DNA of 64,000 bases from Oscarella lobularis (taxonomy: Eukaryota; Porifera; Homoscleromorpha; Homosclerophorida; Oscarellidae). Every line of letters starts with the position of its first letter. Position 1 is the stretch's first letter. Positions 46,652-58,100 of the stretch are shown here, in pieces. The notes under the pieces are model-generated. The model was not told the DNA's origin. It did no database searches and saw nothing but the letters and a program-made list of their open reading frames with translations. A program made the translations under genes and the position numbers. The stretch covers positions 496,001-560,000 of the forward strand of contig NC_089194.1 in assembly GCF_947507565.1 (NCBI RefSeq), in the 5' to 3' direction.

Positions 46652-49600
46652 CTAGCTGATTTACCCGTTCATCGAACGGGTTGTTTAGGCGTTTGTATTC
46701 AGACATGAGCGCATATGAAATTATGCTTATTCGGCCGTTTCTTGCAATATTCTAACGGCATTTTACAGCGTGTTGTCAACCCGCAGTGCCGCTCGCTGAT
46801 AGGCTGGTTTTTCTGCGACCGTTACGACTATTCTGCTATATATCTCTAACGCTATATGTCTAATGCACGAATCGGGTCTCTTAAGCGCCGCTGCAATTCG
46901 ACCTACGTGGGCTAGCTACGGCTTTTTTACCCGCGTTAGCTTATTGGAATACAGCTGCAGTTTCTTGTCGAAGCTCATTTACAGCCGCAAAAGCTATTCA
47001 AGGAGAAATCTCATGCAGGCTGTATACTCTGGTCATTTCCTACGCTGTAAACCAACTTGGTTTGTTTGGAGGCGCCCGATTAACATATCGTAACTATTTT
47101 GTCATCTATTTGGACATTCGGTAATCGGTCGGGTCCATGTACAGCAGCCGATCCTTGGTAATTTGCAGCTGCGCTGAATCCGGTCGTAAGTCATTCGTAA
47201 CTGCTGTACATGATAGTCCTTGCCCACTAAAAAAGCTTCAGTAGCGGGCCTCGGCATATAAGTAAACCGCTCCTCTACCCAATCGCGCGGTCCCATCGCA
47301 GCAGAAGCAGACGGACACGATCTATTCACAGCTGCTCCAACCGGGCTAATCGCTGCATGCAGCAGCAGAAGAAACAGCAGCAGCAGTAGTCGCGTCGGTC
47401 AATTCACTGCTCAGATCAATCTGCGCAGTAGTCGCGCGTTTAGCTGTTGCATATGGTCCAGCCTACTGAAGATGCGAAATAACCTCTCTCGTTTCCAGCG
47501 CTACTAATAGACCGGAGCCGCTTTGCAGCTGTGAATAGACCGGTCCTTGTCCAAGAGCCGCAACCGGGCAAATTAACCTAATTCTATTTCGCAGCAAAGA
47601 TGAGTTTAACGATTTTGTCTTTTCAAAATCGGCACATCGTTTATCTTCCCATCATTTAAAGCTGCAACGCAAGTGAACTGCAATATGCTGTAAACTCAGG
47701 GGGAAAACACGAATCAGGGATACATACCCGGAAGCAGGGCATGGTACACTGCGAATTGCACTATGCAGCATTAAACTCAGGCGAAAAACATGCATCAGGA
47801 ATACATACCCTGCAAGCAGGGAATGGTAGACTGTGAATTGCACTATGTACAGTATGCAGTAAACTGAGGGGGAAAACGTGCATCAGGGATAGATACCCTG
47901 CAAGCAGGGCATGGTACACTGCGAATTGCACTATGCGGTATTAAACTCTGGCGAAAAACATGCATCAGGGATACATACCCTGCAAGCAGGGAATGGTACA
48001 CTGTGAATTGCACGATGTACAGTATGCAGTAAACTCAGGGGGAAAACGTGCATCAGGGACACATACCCTGCAAGCACGGCATGGTACCCTGCGAATTGCA
48101 CTATGCGGTAAACTCAGGAGGAAAACATGCATCAGGGATACATACCCTGCAAGCAGGGAATAGTAGACTGCATCAGGGATACATACCCTGCAAGCAGGGA
48201 ATGGTAGACTGTGAATTGCACTATGTACAGTATGCAGTAAACTCAGGGGGAAAACGTGCATCAGGGATACATACCCTGCAAGCAGGGCATGGTACACTGC
48301 GAATTGCACAATGCGATAAACTCAGGAGGAAAACATGCATCAGGGATACATACCCTGCAAGCAGGGAATGGTACACTGTGAATTGCACGATGTACAGTAT
48401 GCAGTAAACTCAGGGGGAAAACGTGCATCAGGGACACATACCCTGCAAGCAGGGCATGGTACCCTGCGAATTGCACTATGCGGTAAACTCAGGAGGAAAA
48501 CATGCATCAGGGATACATACCCTGCAAGCAGGGAATAGTAGACTGCATCAGGGATACATACCCTGCAAGCAGGGAATGGTAGACTGTGAATTGCACTATG
48601 TACAGTATGCAGTAAACTCAGGGGGAAAACGTGCATCAGGGATACATACCCTGCAAGCAGGGCATGGTACACTGCGAATTGCACCATGCGATAAACTCAG
48701 GAGGAAAACATGCATCAGGGATACATACCCTGCAAGCAGGGAATGGTACACTGTGAATTGCACTACGCACAGTATGCAGTAAACTCAGGGGGAAAACGTG
48801 CATCAGGGACACATACCCTGCAAGCAGGGCATGGTACCCAGCGAATTGCACTATGCGGTAAACTCAGGGGGAAAACCTGCATCAGGGATACATACCCTGC
48901 AAGCAGGGCATGGTACACTGTGAATTGCACTATGCGGTATTAAACTCAGGCGAAAAACATGCATCAGGGATACATACCCTGCAAGCAGGGAATGGTACAC
49001 TGTGAATTGCACTACGCACAGTATGCAGTAAACTCAGGGGGAAAACGTGCATCAGGGATACATACCCTGCAAACAGGAAGTGGTACAGTGTCAATTGCAC
49101 AAAAACATGCATCAGTGATACGTACTCTGCAAGCAGGGAATGGTACACTGCGAATTGCACTACGCACAGTATGCAGTAAACTCACTATGTACAGTATGCA
49201 GTAAACTCAGGGGGAAAACGTGCATCAGGGATACATACCCTGCAAGCAGGGCATGGTACACTGCGAATTGCACCATGCGATAAACTCAGGAGGAAAACAT
49301 GCATCAGATATACATACCCTGCAAGCAGGGAATGGTACACTGTGAATTGCACTACGCACAGTATGCAGTAAACTCAGGGGTAAAACGTGCATCAGGGACA
49401 CATACCCTGCAAGCAGGGCATGGTACCCTGCGAATTGCACTATGCGGTAAACTCAGGGGGAAAACATGCATCAGGGATACATACCCTGCAAGCAGGGCAT
49501 GGTACACTGTGAATTGCACTACGCACAGTATGCAGTAAACTCAGGGGGAAAACGTGCATCAGGGATACATACCCTGCAAGCAGGAAGTGGTACAGTGTCA

Positions 49601-50166
49601 ATTGCACAAAAACATGCATCAGTGATACGTACTCTGCAAGCAGGGAATGGTACACTGCGAATTCCACTATGCGGTAAACTTAACTCAGGGGGGAAACATG
49701 CATCAGGGATACACGTATTGCAAGGGCAGGGCACTCTACCAGGAGTCGCTGGAACCTCGCAGCGAGGTCGCTTTCGCGCGGAAGAAGCCATGGAAAAACG
49801 GAAAGACAAAGGAAGATGGCGGCGGAGAAAATATGCATAGCGCACTCTAAGGCGATTCGAATTGGGGCGAAACGCGACTTCGCGGCGGCGATTGCTCGAT
49901 TCGGACCGGTAGAGAACCCGCGCGAGACGTCGCGTTTGGAATTCCGGCGCGATCGGCGGCTCGGGAAAGCGGCGGCGGAGGAGGATCCGCGGCGGGGGTC
50001 CCGACGATCGCGCGTTCAATCGATCGCGCGGAAGGGCGTTCGAAGCGCAGCGGCGCGATCGACGCGCGGTCACGGCGGCGTCGGGCGGCGAAATTTGAAG
50101 GCGAAAACGCGAGGTCCCGCATTGGAAACGCAGGCCCCGTACGAAGCTCCGTAAATTATGGGAAGA
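46652..50166 (-). mobile_element. Helitron-like non-autonomous element 3
   Basis: On the minus strand it begins TCTTCCCATAATTTACGG at 50166, preceded by A, and ends CCCGTTC-GAT-GAACGGG, TAAATCAG, CTAG at 46652. Its ends match element 2 almost base for base, but its central array is a different minisatellite. A before TC at the right edge of the trio and T after CTAG at its left edge (41822) fit insertion at a host AT dinucleotide. Confidence 0.78.
47685..49690 (+). repeat. Long-unit minisatellite with hairpin-forming core
   Basis: Alternating units of about 75-95 bp share CATCAGGGATACATACCCTG, CAAGCAGGGAATGGTACACT, GAATTGCACTATG and AAACTCAGGGGGAAAA. The core contains CCCTGC-AA-GCAGGG and CAGGG...CCCTG stems. 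Larger blocks (for example 47950-48320 and 48330-48690) are duplicated almost exactly, showing a higher-order period near 375 bp. Confidence 0.93.
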
Positions 50167-50828
50167 TAGAGATAGAGATATACATACCATGAATGTTTTA
50201 GACATTTCGCTCTGACAAATTTGGTCACGAGTTGTGGGCCAATTTTAACAAAGAAACGGGGCGGAACACACAATTTTCAAAAGGTTTGCCGTAGCGTCAT
50301 CAATTATTGAAAAAATAGACAAAAGAAAATAGAAACAATAATGCGCCCCTTCCCCCCCATCCCCATGATGGCTGTTAAGAGTCACCAACTAAATGCAACT
50401 CTAATGGCATAAGAAGGTAACAGTTGATAGACTGAGTTGGTCCAATAAACGTTGAACGTTGCGCTACCAAAAGCATTCGCCACTGTTGGCGACGCTGGCC
50501 CAACGTAAGTCGCAACAGCTATTCGAAGAAACTGACGCTATCGTCAGTAGTCAAAATATGAAAAAATGAGGGTCTGGTCAAAATACAAAAAAATGTATAA
50601 AATGACGTGTAGAAGATGACAAGTAATAGCATCCATAGAAAAAGCGACAAAAGAAAAAGAAGTTAAGACCAGTATTCACAAAAAAACAAACAAACAAATG
50701 CATGATAAAATAGTTTTGGGCCAGGGACATCTCGTACTTATAGTTCCATGGCCCACCCACTATAGTCCTACTTTCTCTCCCCGTGCATCTTACGGTTGGG
50801 CTCAATTGCTCGAGTAATCACCGCGTTA
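50167..50828. other. No gene recognised; probably 3' flank of the next minus-strand gene
   Basis: Contains a C-rich patch near 50345 and AT-rich sequence; the neighbouring gene's stop lies at 50829-50831. Confidence 0.4.
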
Positions 50829-51995
50829 TTACTCGCTAGCTATTCCAGCTTCAATTGACGAAGCCAAAGTCTCCAATGCCTTGCAAAACTCGTCTCTGTT
50901 GCGTTTGAAGCCGTAAGCAGTAAACATTAAAGCTTCGTCGCTCTCCTGAACAACAACAGAACAACGTTCCGCCTCTTGACGGATGAATTCCGAATGTTTT
51001 AGAAACATGGGCAACATTATAGCAATATTCCTACGAGAGAAGGTGCTATAACATTTTCTCATATAAAGCCACTCTCTCGCGTGACGTTCGACATAATGGT
51101 GCAAACTTTGACGAAATTCAGCGACGGCTTGTGGCGCACCTTTTATCATTATCGCGTCGCCAGCTTCATTGGGTTCCACCCAAACGTCACGGTCGTGAGA
51201 TTTGGCATACTGAAACAACTCGCCTCTAAGGGATGTGCAGAGAATCTTCATTACAATATGGTCAAGGTACACAAAGCGCCGAAAGTCTCTTCTTTCTATG
51301 TCGAACTTGGCGCGCTCAAAATCCTCAGGAGAAATCGCATATACAAGAACGTCTCTCGCTCTCACCTCCAGTCCAATATCAAGTTCTTTCTCCAGCGCTT
51401 TACGCTCAGCAAGCAAGATATCTCGACGCCACGCCGGAATCTCGACAGCCTGAGTGAACCGATCCAAACGACGACGAATGGCGAGAACTTTCCCTTTGGC
51501 ATTTGACACCGCCCATCCGCTTCTGCCACCAAGAAATATGCGTCTGGAGCCTCCCTCGTCAGATTCCAGAATAAACATGAAACAATGAGGAGAATGATAA
51601 TATCGTTCAAGAACTGATAACTCCTTCAATACCGTTATCGAAGCTCTTTGTGGATACACGAGAACGATCGAGTCTTGCTTAAAGTTTCGCAGAATTTCTT
51701 TCATTTGCTGCAAACGCTTTCGCACGGCTTGTCGAGGACCGGTCAAAATAGCGGCGTCCAAATCATCGGAAACATCCGCTTTCACAGAGTCGACACCGCC
51801 CGCCCTGAGCTCACCACACTTATATATAAACATGAGTTGCATTCTGGAAGCCGGAAAAGTTTCGGTAACAACGCGATCAGAAAGAAAATCTTCCAGCGCT
51901 GCCCTAAACTCCTTCGCGGATCTCAGACAGAACGACGCAATCTGGACTCTCTCCTGCAGGAGGCATACGACTCCCGCCTCCAAAGCCAATTGCTG
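50829..51995 (-). CDS. 3' part of an unidentified gene with KH-like repeats
   Basis: An uninterrupted frame of about 388 codons runs from the N gap to a stop at 50829; no ATG fits as a start at the gap edge, so the 5' end is missing. The protein looks like four to five diverged repeats of about 75-90 residues ending in amphipathic helices (TGPRQAVRKRLQQMKEIL, SNAKGKVLAIRRRLDRF, KGAPQAVAEFRQSLHHYV), the layout of non-canonical KH repeats as in PARP14-type proteins. No GXXG signature is clear and no catalytic domain is seen, so this is a suggestion only. No introns occur in the visible part, unlike its neighbours. It lies on the same strand as the receptor and downstream of it. Confidence 0.6.
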   Translation of the reverse strand, partial: QQLALEAGVVCLLQERVQIASFCLRSAKEFRAALEDFLSDRVVTETFPASRMQLMFIYKCGELRAGGVDSVKADVSDDLDAAILTGPRQAVRKRLQQMKEILRNFKQDSIVLVYPQRASITVLKELSVLERYYHSPHCFMFILESDEGGSRRIFLGGRSGWAVSNAKGKVLAIRRRLDRFTQAVEIPAWRRDILLAERKALEKELDIGLEVRARDVLVYAISPEDFERAKFDIERRDFRRFVYLDHIVMKILCTSLRGELFQYAKSHDRDVWVEPNEAGDAIMIKGAPQAVAEFRQSLHHYVERHAREWLYMRKCYSTFSRRNIAIMLPMFLKHSEFIRQEAERCSVVVQESDEALMFTAYGFKRNRDEFCKALETLASSIEAGIASE

Positions 51996-52195
51996 NNNNN
52001 NNNNNNNNNNNNNNNNNNNNNNNNNNNNNNNNNNNNNNNNNNNNNNNNNNNNNNNNNNNNNNNNNNNNNNNNNNNNNNNNNNNNNNNNNNNNNNNNNNNN
52101 NNNNNNNNNNNNNNNNNNNNNNNNNNNNNNNNNNNNNNNNNNNNNNNNNNNNNNNNNNNNNNNNNNNNNNNNNNNNNNNNNNNNNNNNNNNNNNN
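51996..52195. other. Assembly gap (200 N)
   Basis: Exactly 200 undetermined bases. The gap hides the stop of the receptor and the 5' part of the gene on its left; the true size may differ from 200. Confidence 0.99.
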
Positions 52196-55100
52196 GAAAG
52201 TACAGCTGATTCGTTCTTCTCAGAACGCGAATCGATTGAGGCTGAGTCGAGTGGGGCGGCTTCTAAAACATCTTCTTTTCTCTCCAAACTCTGAGTTGCC
52301 GTTTCTTGAAACTCGGACTCTTCCTGAAGATCGTAACCCGGATTTTTAAATTGGCACGCCAAAGCTGTCGAAGTAATGTGGTCTTCCGGTGATTGCGCGA
52401 ATAGATCGCTAAAGTTCGTCTCAGTTACTGCGGAGTTTACTGCTTCGTCCTCCTCAGAACGTGACGATTCTCTTCGATTTTGTTCGTTCCACCTACGCTG
52501 GCTCATTTGAATCCTCGACAGCGAATTGCCTTGCTTTAAAGACTGGCTTTTAAGATTAGTTTTTCTTTTGATTCTACTTTGACTTCTTCGCGTCGACGGC
52601 TGATGCAAATCATAAGCCGGCCAATCACTGACAAAGACAGGAAGTGCAGGTTCCGGTTCTAACGAATAGTTCTTCTTTAGAGACGGGCGTTTTCGTCTTC
52701 TTTTACACAAAACTAATGCGACAATCATGACAACAGTAACCGCAACTATTGATATTGCAATGGCCGCTACAGTAGAAGGCTTCATAGAGCAGCCGAAAGA
52801 ATTGGCTTGACTAACACACGCGTATCCTGGTGGGCATGAGTGCGTTTCGCAAAAGTCTTTCTCTAGTTCCGTTACGTTGTCCTCGTGGCAAAAGAAACTG
52901 AGTTTGTCTCCTGCGAAACACGTAAAATTTTCTGGACACAAATTTAGATTGCATGGAAGGAGATCTTCTCTACAGTTGTCGTCCGGACTCTCAGGATTGC
53001 ACGAACACTTGTAGTCTTCCCACGTGTGCGCTCTTTGCAAACTCGTGCAGTTGAGATCGGACAACGGACCGCGGCATTGCTTATTCGTACACGGGTTTAT
53101 CAAGTAGTAGACATCGGCAACGAATCTTTTCGAAATCAGGTTTTCTTGAGTCGTTCCAAATACTTCAAATTTGTCGTACCCTGTAGAGTTCATGGCAGAA
53201 TGGTAGGTAAGGCAAAACCGCTCCGTAACTGGCAGAAGAACGTTCAGGGTACTTTTTCCAACATCTACGTCGCACTTGGAAAGACTTCCAAGTTTCGGAT
53301 AAAATATCGTAACAGTAATCTTGTCTTTTGCTGAAGAAGCAAATAAAAATTCAAATGAAATATTTTCCGGAACCCCTTGTTCAAACCTAAGCGTAATGTT
53401 GCTCGAGACTTCAGTAAAATAACTTTCATCGCCTCTGCTATAATACAGGACGACGTCTTTGCCTCGAGGAGCCTCCTTTTTATTGATGCGAATAGTGATC
53501 AGACCTTCGCTAGGCCATGACTTGCCGACGTAAACAATATTGACTGCTCCTATGATATAACGTATCAACACAGTTCCGGTGCAGTTTCCGCAGGAGGTGT
53601 ACGTGAAGCTTCCATTGTCAAGAAGAGAGACCGAACCAAGTTTAGGAGTTTGCCGTATACTGAAAAATACGTCCTTTAAAGGCAATCTAGTTTGGTCCTT
53701 CAACGTCAAAGCCACCGAACTGCTTGCATTCGTAGTGAAAGATATGTCAGGTTGTAGCGTTAGACTAACGCTTCGGTCAATGATTATTATTGTTAACATT
53801 TCGGAGTAGAGCGTTCCGTCAAAGGCAACGCATAAGACTTCGTCGGAGCCAGTGAAGTTGTTGGTAAACTTGTACGTCACTTGCAAGGTTTTCTGCAAGT
53901 GTGGCAACTCAAATTCTGTCTGGTTATTGGAGATATTAGAAACGAGTAGTTTGCCGCCCAATTTTTGATTGAAAATAATATCAACTGTTGAATTGGCATC
54001 CGGATCGGTTGCTAGCAGTAAGAAAGATGCGCGTGATTCCCTTCCACTGGCCAATTCACTGCGAAGTATAAAAAGAGTTGAGTGACTTTTTTCAACTTTT
54101 CTAGGCGATGTCAATTGTTTCGAAAAAAAGTAGAAAGAGGGTGAATCAGGCACCAGGTTTACGGTGATTTCGACGCTTCCGAAAGCTGAAGTTGGCTTAT
54201 CAATTTCCTTTTCAGTGACGGCATATTCAATAGACACCTTGCCAACGCAATCGAGGCAGGGCGTGTAGACAAGAAGGCCGTCTGACGAGAGATAGACGTC
54301 CCCCATAGTAGGCTTGTTGGACAGTTCAAACTCGACTGAATCGCCCTCTCGATCAAAGTACTTCAGGTTGACTTGAAGAACGTTATCTTCCAGCATCGAA
54401 AGAACAAGTCGTTGCATTGGGAGTATGGGCTTGGTGTTGGAAAAAGGACTGTCGACCTTATGAAGAGCGAACTGCGTTGGAGTCGTCAGGAAACTAGATT
54501 TACCGCACAGTTGCAAAGTTTTACAACTGTCACAAAACTAAAAAAGATTATTTTAATTTCATTATCTGAGAGTATATTATACCTATACCTCTATCGAAAC
54601 CAAGCTCCGAGACCAATCAATGGACTGCTGCGTACCACATGAATTTTCGCTAGCCAAACGCCATTGGCGATTATCTAAAGTCGTGGGTAAAAGATGTTCA
54701 CACGTTAATGAAATGATCTTACAGGCGTCCCAGTAGGTAAGTGCAGGTATTTGCTGACTCCAAGACCGATTTCCGTCAAAACTGGCTTTTATCACGAATG
54801 AGCCATTCAGAGCCTCCGCAGAGAGAGGAGATACGAAAAAGCTTAGCCTTAGCCACTCGTGCACCCTTATTTAAAATAAATGAATTTAAAAACCATATTT
54901 TTAAGAAATTCCAATATACCTAAACTTGAGCAATCGTGACGTAAGATATTTGCCGGTATCAGGATCTTGAATGTAGTTGGGATATTCGGGAACAGCGGAA
55001 GAATCGTAGACAACATTGAAATCTTCCTTTTCTAAATACCCTACGGCAACGGCTTGGCGAGGAAGAATATCTAAGAATAAAAAATTAAAAAATAATTAAT

Positions 55101-58100
55101 TAAAAAGAAAAATTCGATCAAACCTAAATCTGATAATTCAAATTGAACTGATGCGGAGACAGAACTCTGAAACGCCTTCGGCTGTTGAGACTCATCGCCA
55201 ACAAATAAAGTGTCATGATCCCCTAAAGAACACAGGTACTACATCGAGACTATAGCAATACCTAACAACGAACTCAGAATAAGCAAGTCATTGGTTTCCA
55301 TACGAGATTCCCGGTGTGAAAGCTTTGACAAGTAAAGTGATAAAAATATGAAGCGGCCAGGCTCTATGTTAAAAATTCTTTTCGTTTCCGAAGCCGTTTG
55401 CCTAATATTCGAGTGGAAGGAAGCCACATCAGTCAAATTGAAGACAGATTCACTGAAACGAATGAGAGTTTCATGAATGCGTACAAAGGAATCCTCATTT
55501 CCATAGCCAACACGAGTACGAGGAAAAATTTCTTCGCCTTCTTTTCTAAAGCCAATAGCCAAATCTACAAATTAATAAATATATTAATTAAATTTGAAAT
55601 TTAGACTTGAGTTTACAAACCAATATTTCCAACGTGCTTTGGAAGACTTTTCCACGCCACAGCTAGCCGGCCAGACTCGTTTCGAGTGATAAAATGCAAC
55701 GTTTCGTTTAAATAACTGCGCTTTTGAGCAAAAAGGATCACAAAAGATGCATTGCTCAAAACGAGCGGCTCCACATCGACGATGATTCCTTTTCCAAACA
55801 GAGTACTTTGCAGTTCTGCGCCATTTGTGGCACTAAGCTCAAAAACATATGACCTGTTGTGCTCTAGTGAAAGACGATCTACTTTGAGGAGCGACTCTGA
55901 GCTGAGGGCATTTCCAGCGATTACAGAAGAAACGTTATCTTCTTTGAAAGCCCATGTGTACTTTGAAATTGCACTTATGCTGTCGTTGCAAACCCAAACT
56001 GCAGCTAGTGAAGAGTTGGTGCCTTGATACAGAGAAGGCTCAGTCAGCGACCAAGAGGGATCAACTTGAAGAACTGAACAGACCGGAGGAGTCGTGTCGA
56101 CCACGAAGCCGTTTGACACGGACGTAGAGACTAAGCCCGCTCCATTTCTAACCCTTGCGACAATGAAATACTGCGCCGGTAACAAAACCACTTTGCCGTT
56201 GCTGTACGTTTTCCGAGAAAAAGTAGACAACGTCACATTAGAAAAGGTGTAATTTATGACAGAAGCGTTGCCAGAGCAGTTCTCTGAACATTTACGCTGA
56301 CACCGATTAGAGCAGGTAATGCATGGTTCGAGGATTGTTTGGAATGGCGCCACGTCGCAAGTGTCAGTGGCTGACGAACTTGCACAAAAGTCGACGCTCG
56401 CCACAGGGCTGTCCGAATCGTAAAAAGACTCAAGATCGCAATTGGCTTTGATATCAGAAAGAACTAAAGTCTTAACAACTGCATAGGACTTTGGTAGGAA
56501 GAAAGGGTCGACAACAGGAGGAACGAAACCGAATTGAGTTCCGACAGAAAAGGACAGAGAAGGATATCCAAATACTTCAGGAATTCCAATTACGGTTTCG
56601 ACAAGACTGCCGTCAACGTAAACTTCAATCATATTTTGAGGAAATGATTGCGTTTCGACTACTCCGAATTTAAAAGCGTATTTGTGAAAGTCAAATGATG
56701 GATCGAAATCCAGTGCAATCCACTGCCTAATTGGCTCCTCTGTGTCATTGCCGAACTGGCACCAAAAAAGTAAAAACCACGTTTTGCCAGTCTTCAAAAT
56801 TTTCATGCCCAGGCTTGGATAAACGACCGCAGCAAAACTGTCATTAGGTGCACCAAAAGAACTCACAGAAACGTTTTCATAGACCGAATTAGAGGAAACC
56901 TCGCCACCGCCCGAACCAGATCCGCTAAAAAAGTCGTTATTGTCATCAATGTTCTCTTCGCTCGCGGAAAAGTTGTCGGTACTCTGATACTCAGTCTCTG
57001 AAATATCGCCCAGTGTACCATTGGGTCCGTTCCAAACAACCACCGACGTCATTACACGATCTCCTGACGCCGCCTTTAGCAGTATTTCTATTTTTGAATC
57101 CTGGCTAAGCTTAATTGTCTCGAACGTGGAAGCAGACAGCAGTGTTCGCGCTACCAAATCACGAGTGAAACCGAAGTGCAAACCATCGTTTGAAAAATAA
57201 ACTTGACTCGGATCGTAAGTGAAGATAGACGGAACAGCTGACGAGCCAATGAGTAGCCTGCTCAAGTCAAACGTTTTCCACTTCTTGCCGTCTTGTTTCT
57301 TTGTGAAATTGAATGCTTGTTGCCTGCAGGCGACTGCTGGCTTTCCCACCATAATAGAACCGCCAAGTTGAGCGAGGGATGACTGGAATTTGACATCGTT
57401 TCCCCATTGCAGCCCGTCACTCACAAATCCAACCACAGGAGGCGAAACGTCGACAAAAATGGGATCTGTTTGAGAGCGGGAAAAGAATCCGGCTCGATTC
57501 TGAACGATCACTTTGACTACGTAAGCAACGCCAGGAAGCAAATACAAATTTGAGAAAGTGTAGCTGGTTTCGTTTCCGATTGAAATGAAGTCAACTACAA
57601 CGTCAGTATCAGAAACGTTGGAATCGCAAGATACTAATTTTTGAAGTCCCACTTTGAAATCTTTCACGCCGCTCTCAAAGTCAGGGAAAAACGTCCAACT
57701 AGCAGAAAGCGACTCTTTCGATGAGACATAAATAACAGAGCCGTATTGTTGCCCAACCGAAATGTTGACTGCTTCAGGAGGTGTTCGGTCGACGAGAAAC
57801 GACGACGTGATTACTTTGCAGTGCATAGCCTCGTTTGTTGCTCTGACGGTAATGTGATAGCGAGTGCTATGCTGCAGAGGAAGTCCTTCAAACTTCAAAT
57901 TAACGTTATTGCCAACGTTGAAGAAATAATCCAATCGAAAGTTCTTAGCAACGTTTGCCTCTGTAAAAGTACTATTGGGCAGTGACGTTAAGCAAGTTGA
58001 TTCGTTACTAAAGCTCTTTGAGAGCTTGAATTCGTAAAACCAAATAGGCGGATCTGAATTGAAATCTGAAAACTGAAAAGAAAATGAACCGTTTCTGACG

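Noticed and set aside
51648-52349. Open frames that run through the N gap on the plus strand, and the minus-strand frame bridging it
   Set aside because: Undetermined bases are not evidence of coding; the frames on either side belong to different genes and the join is arbitrary.
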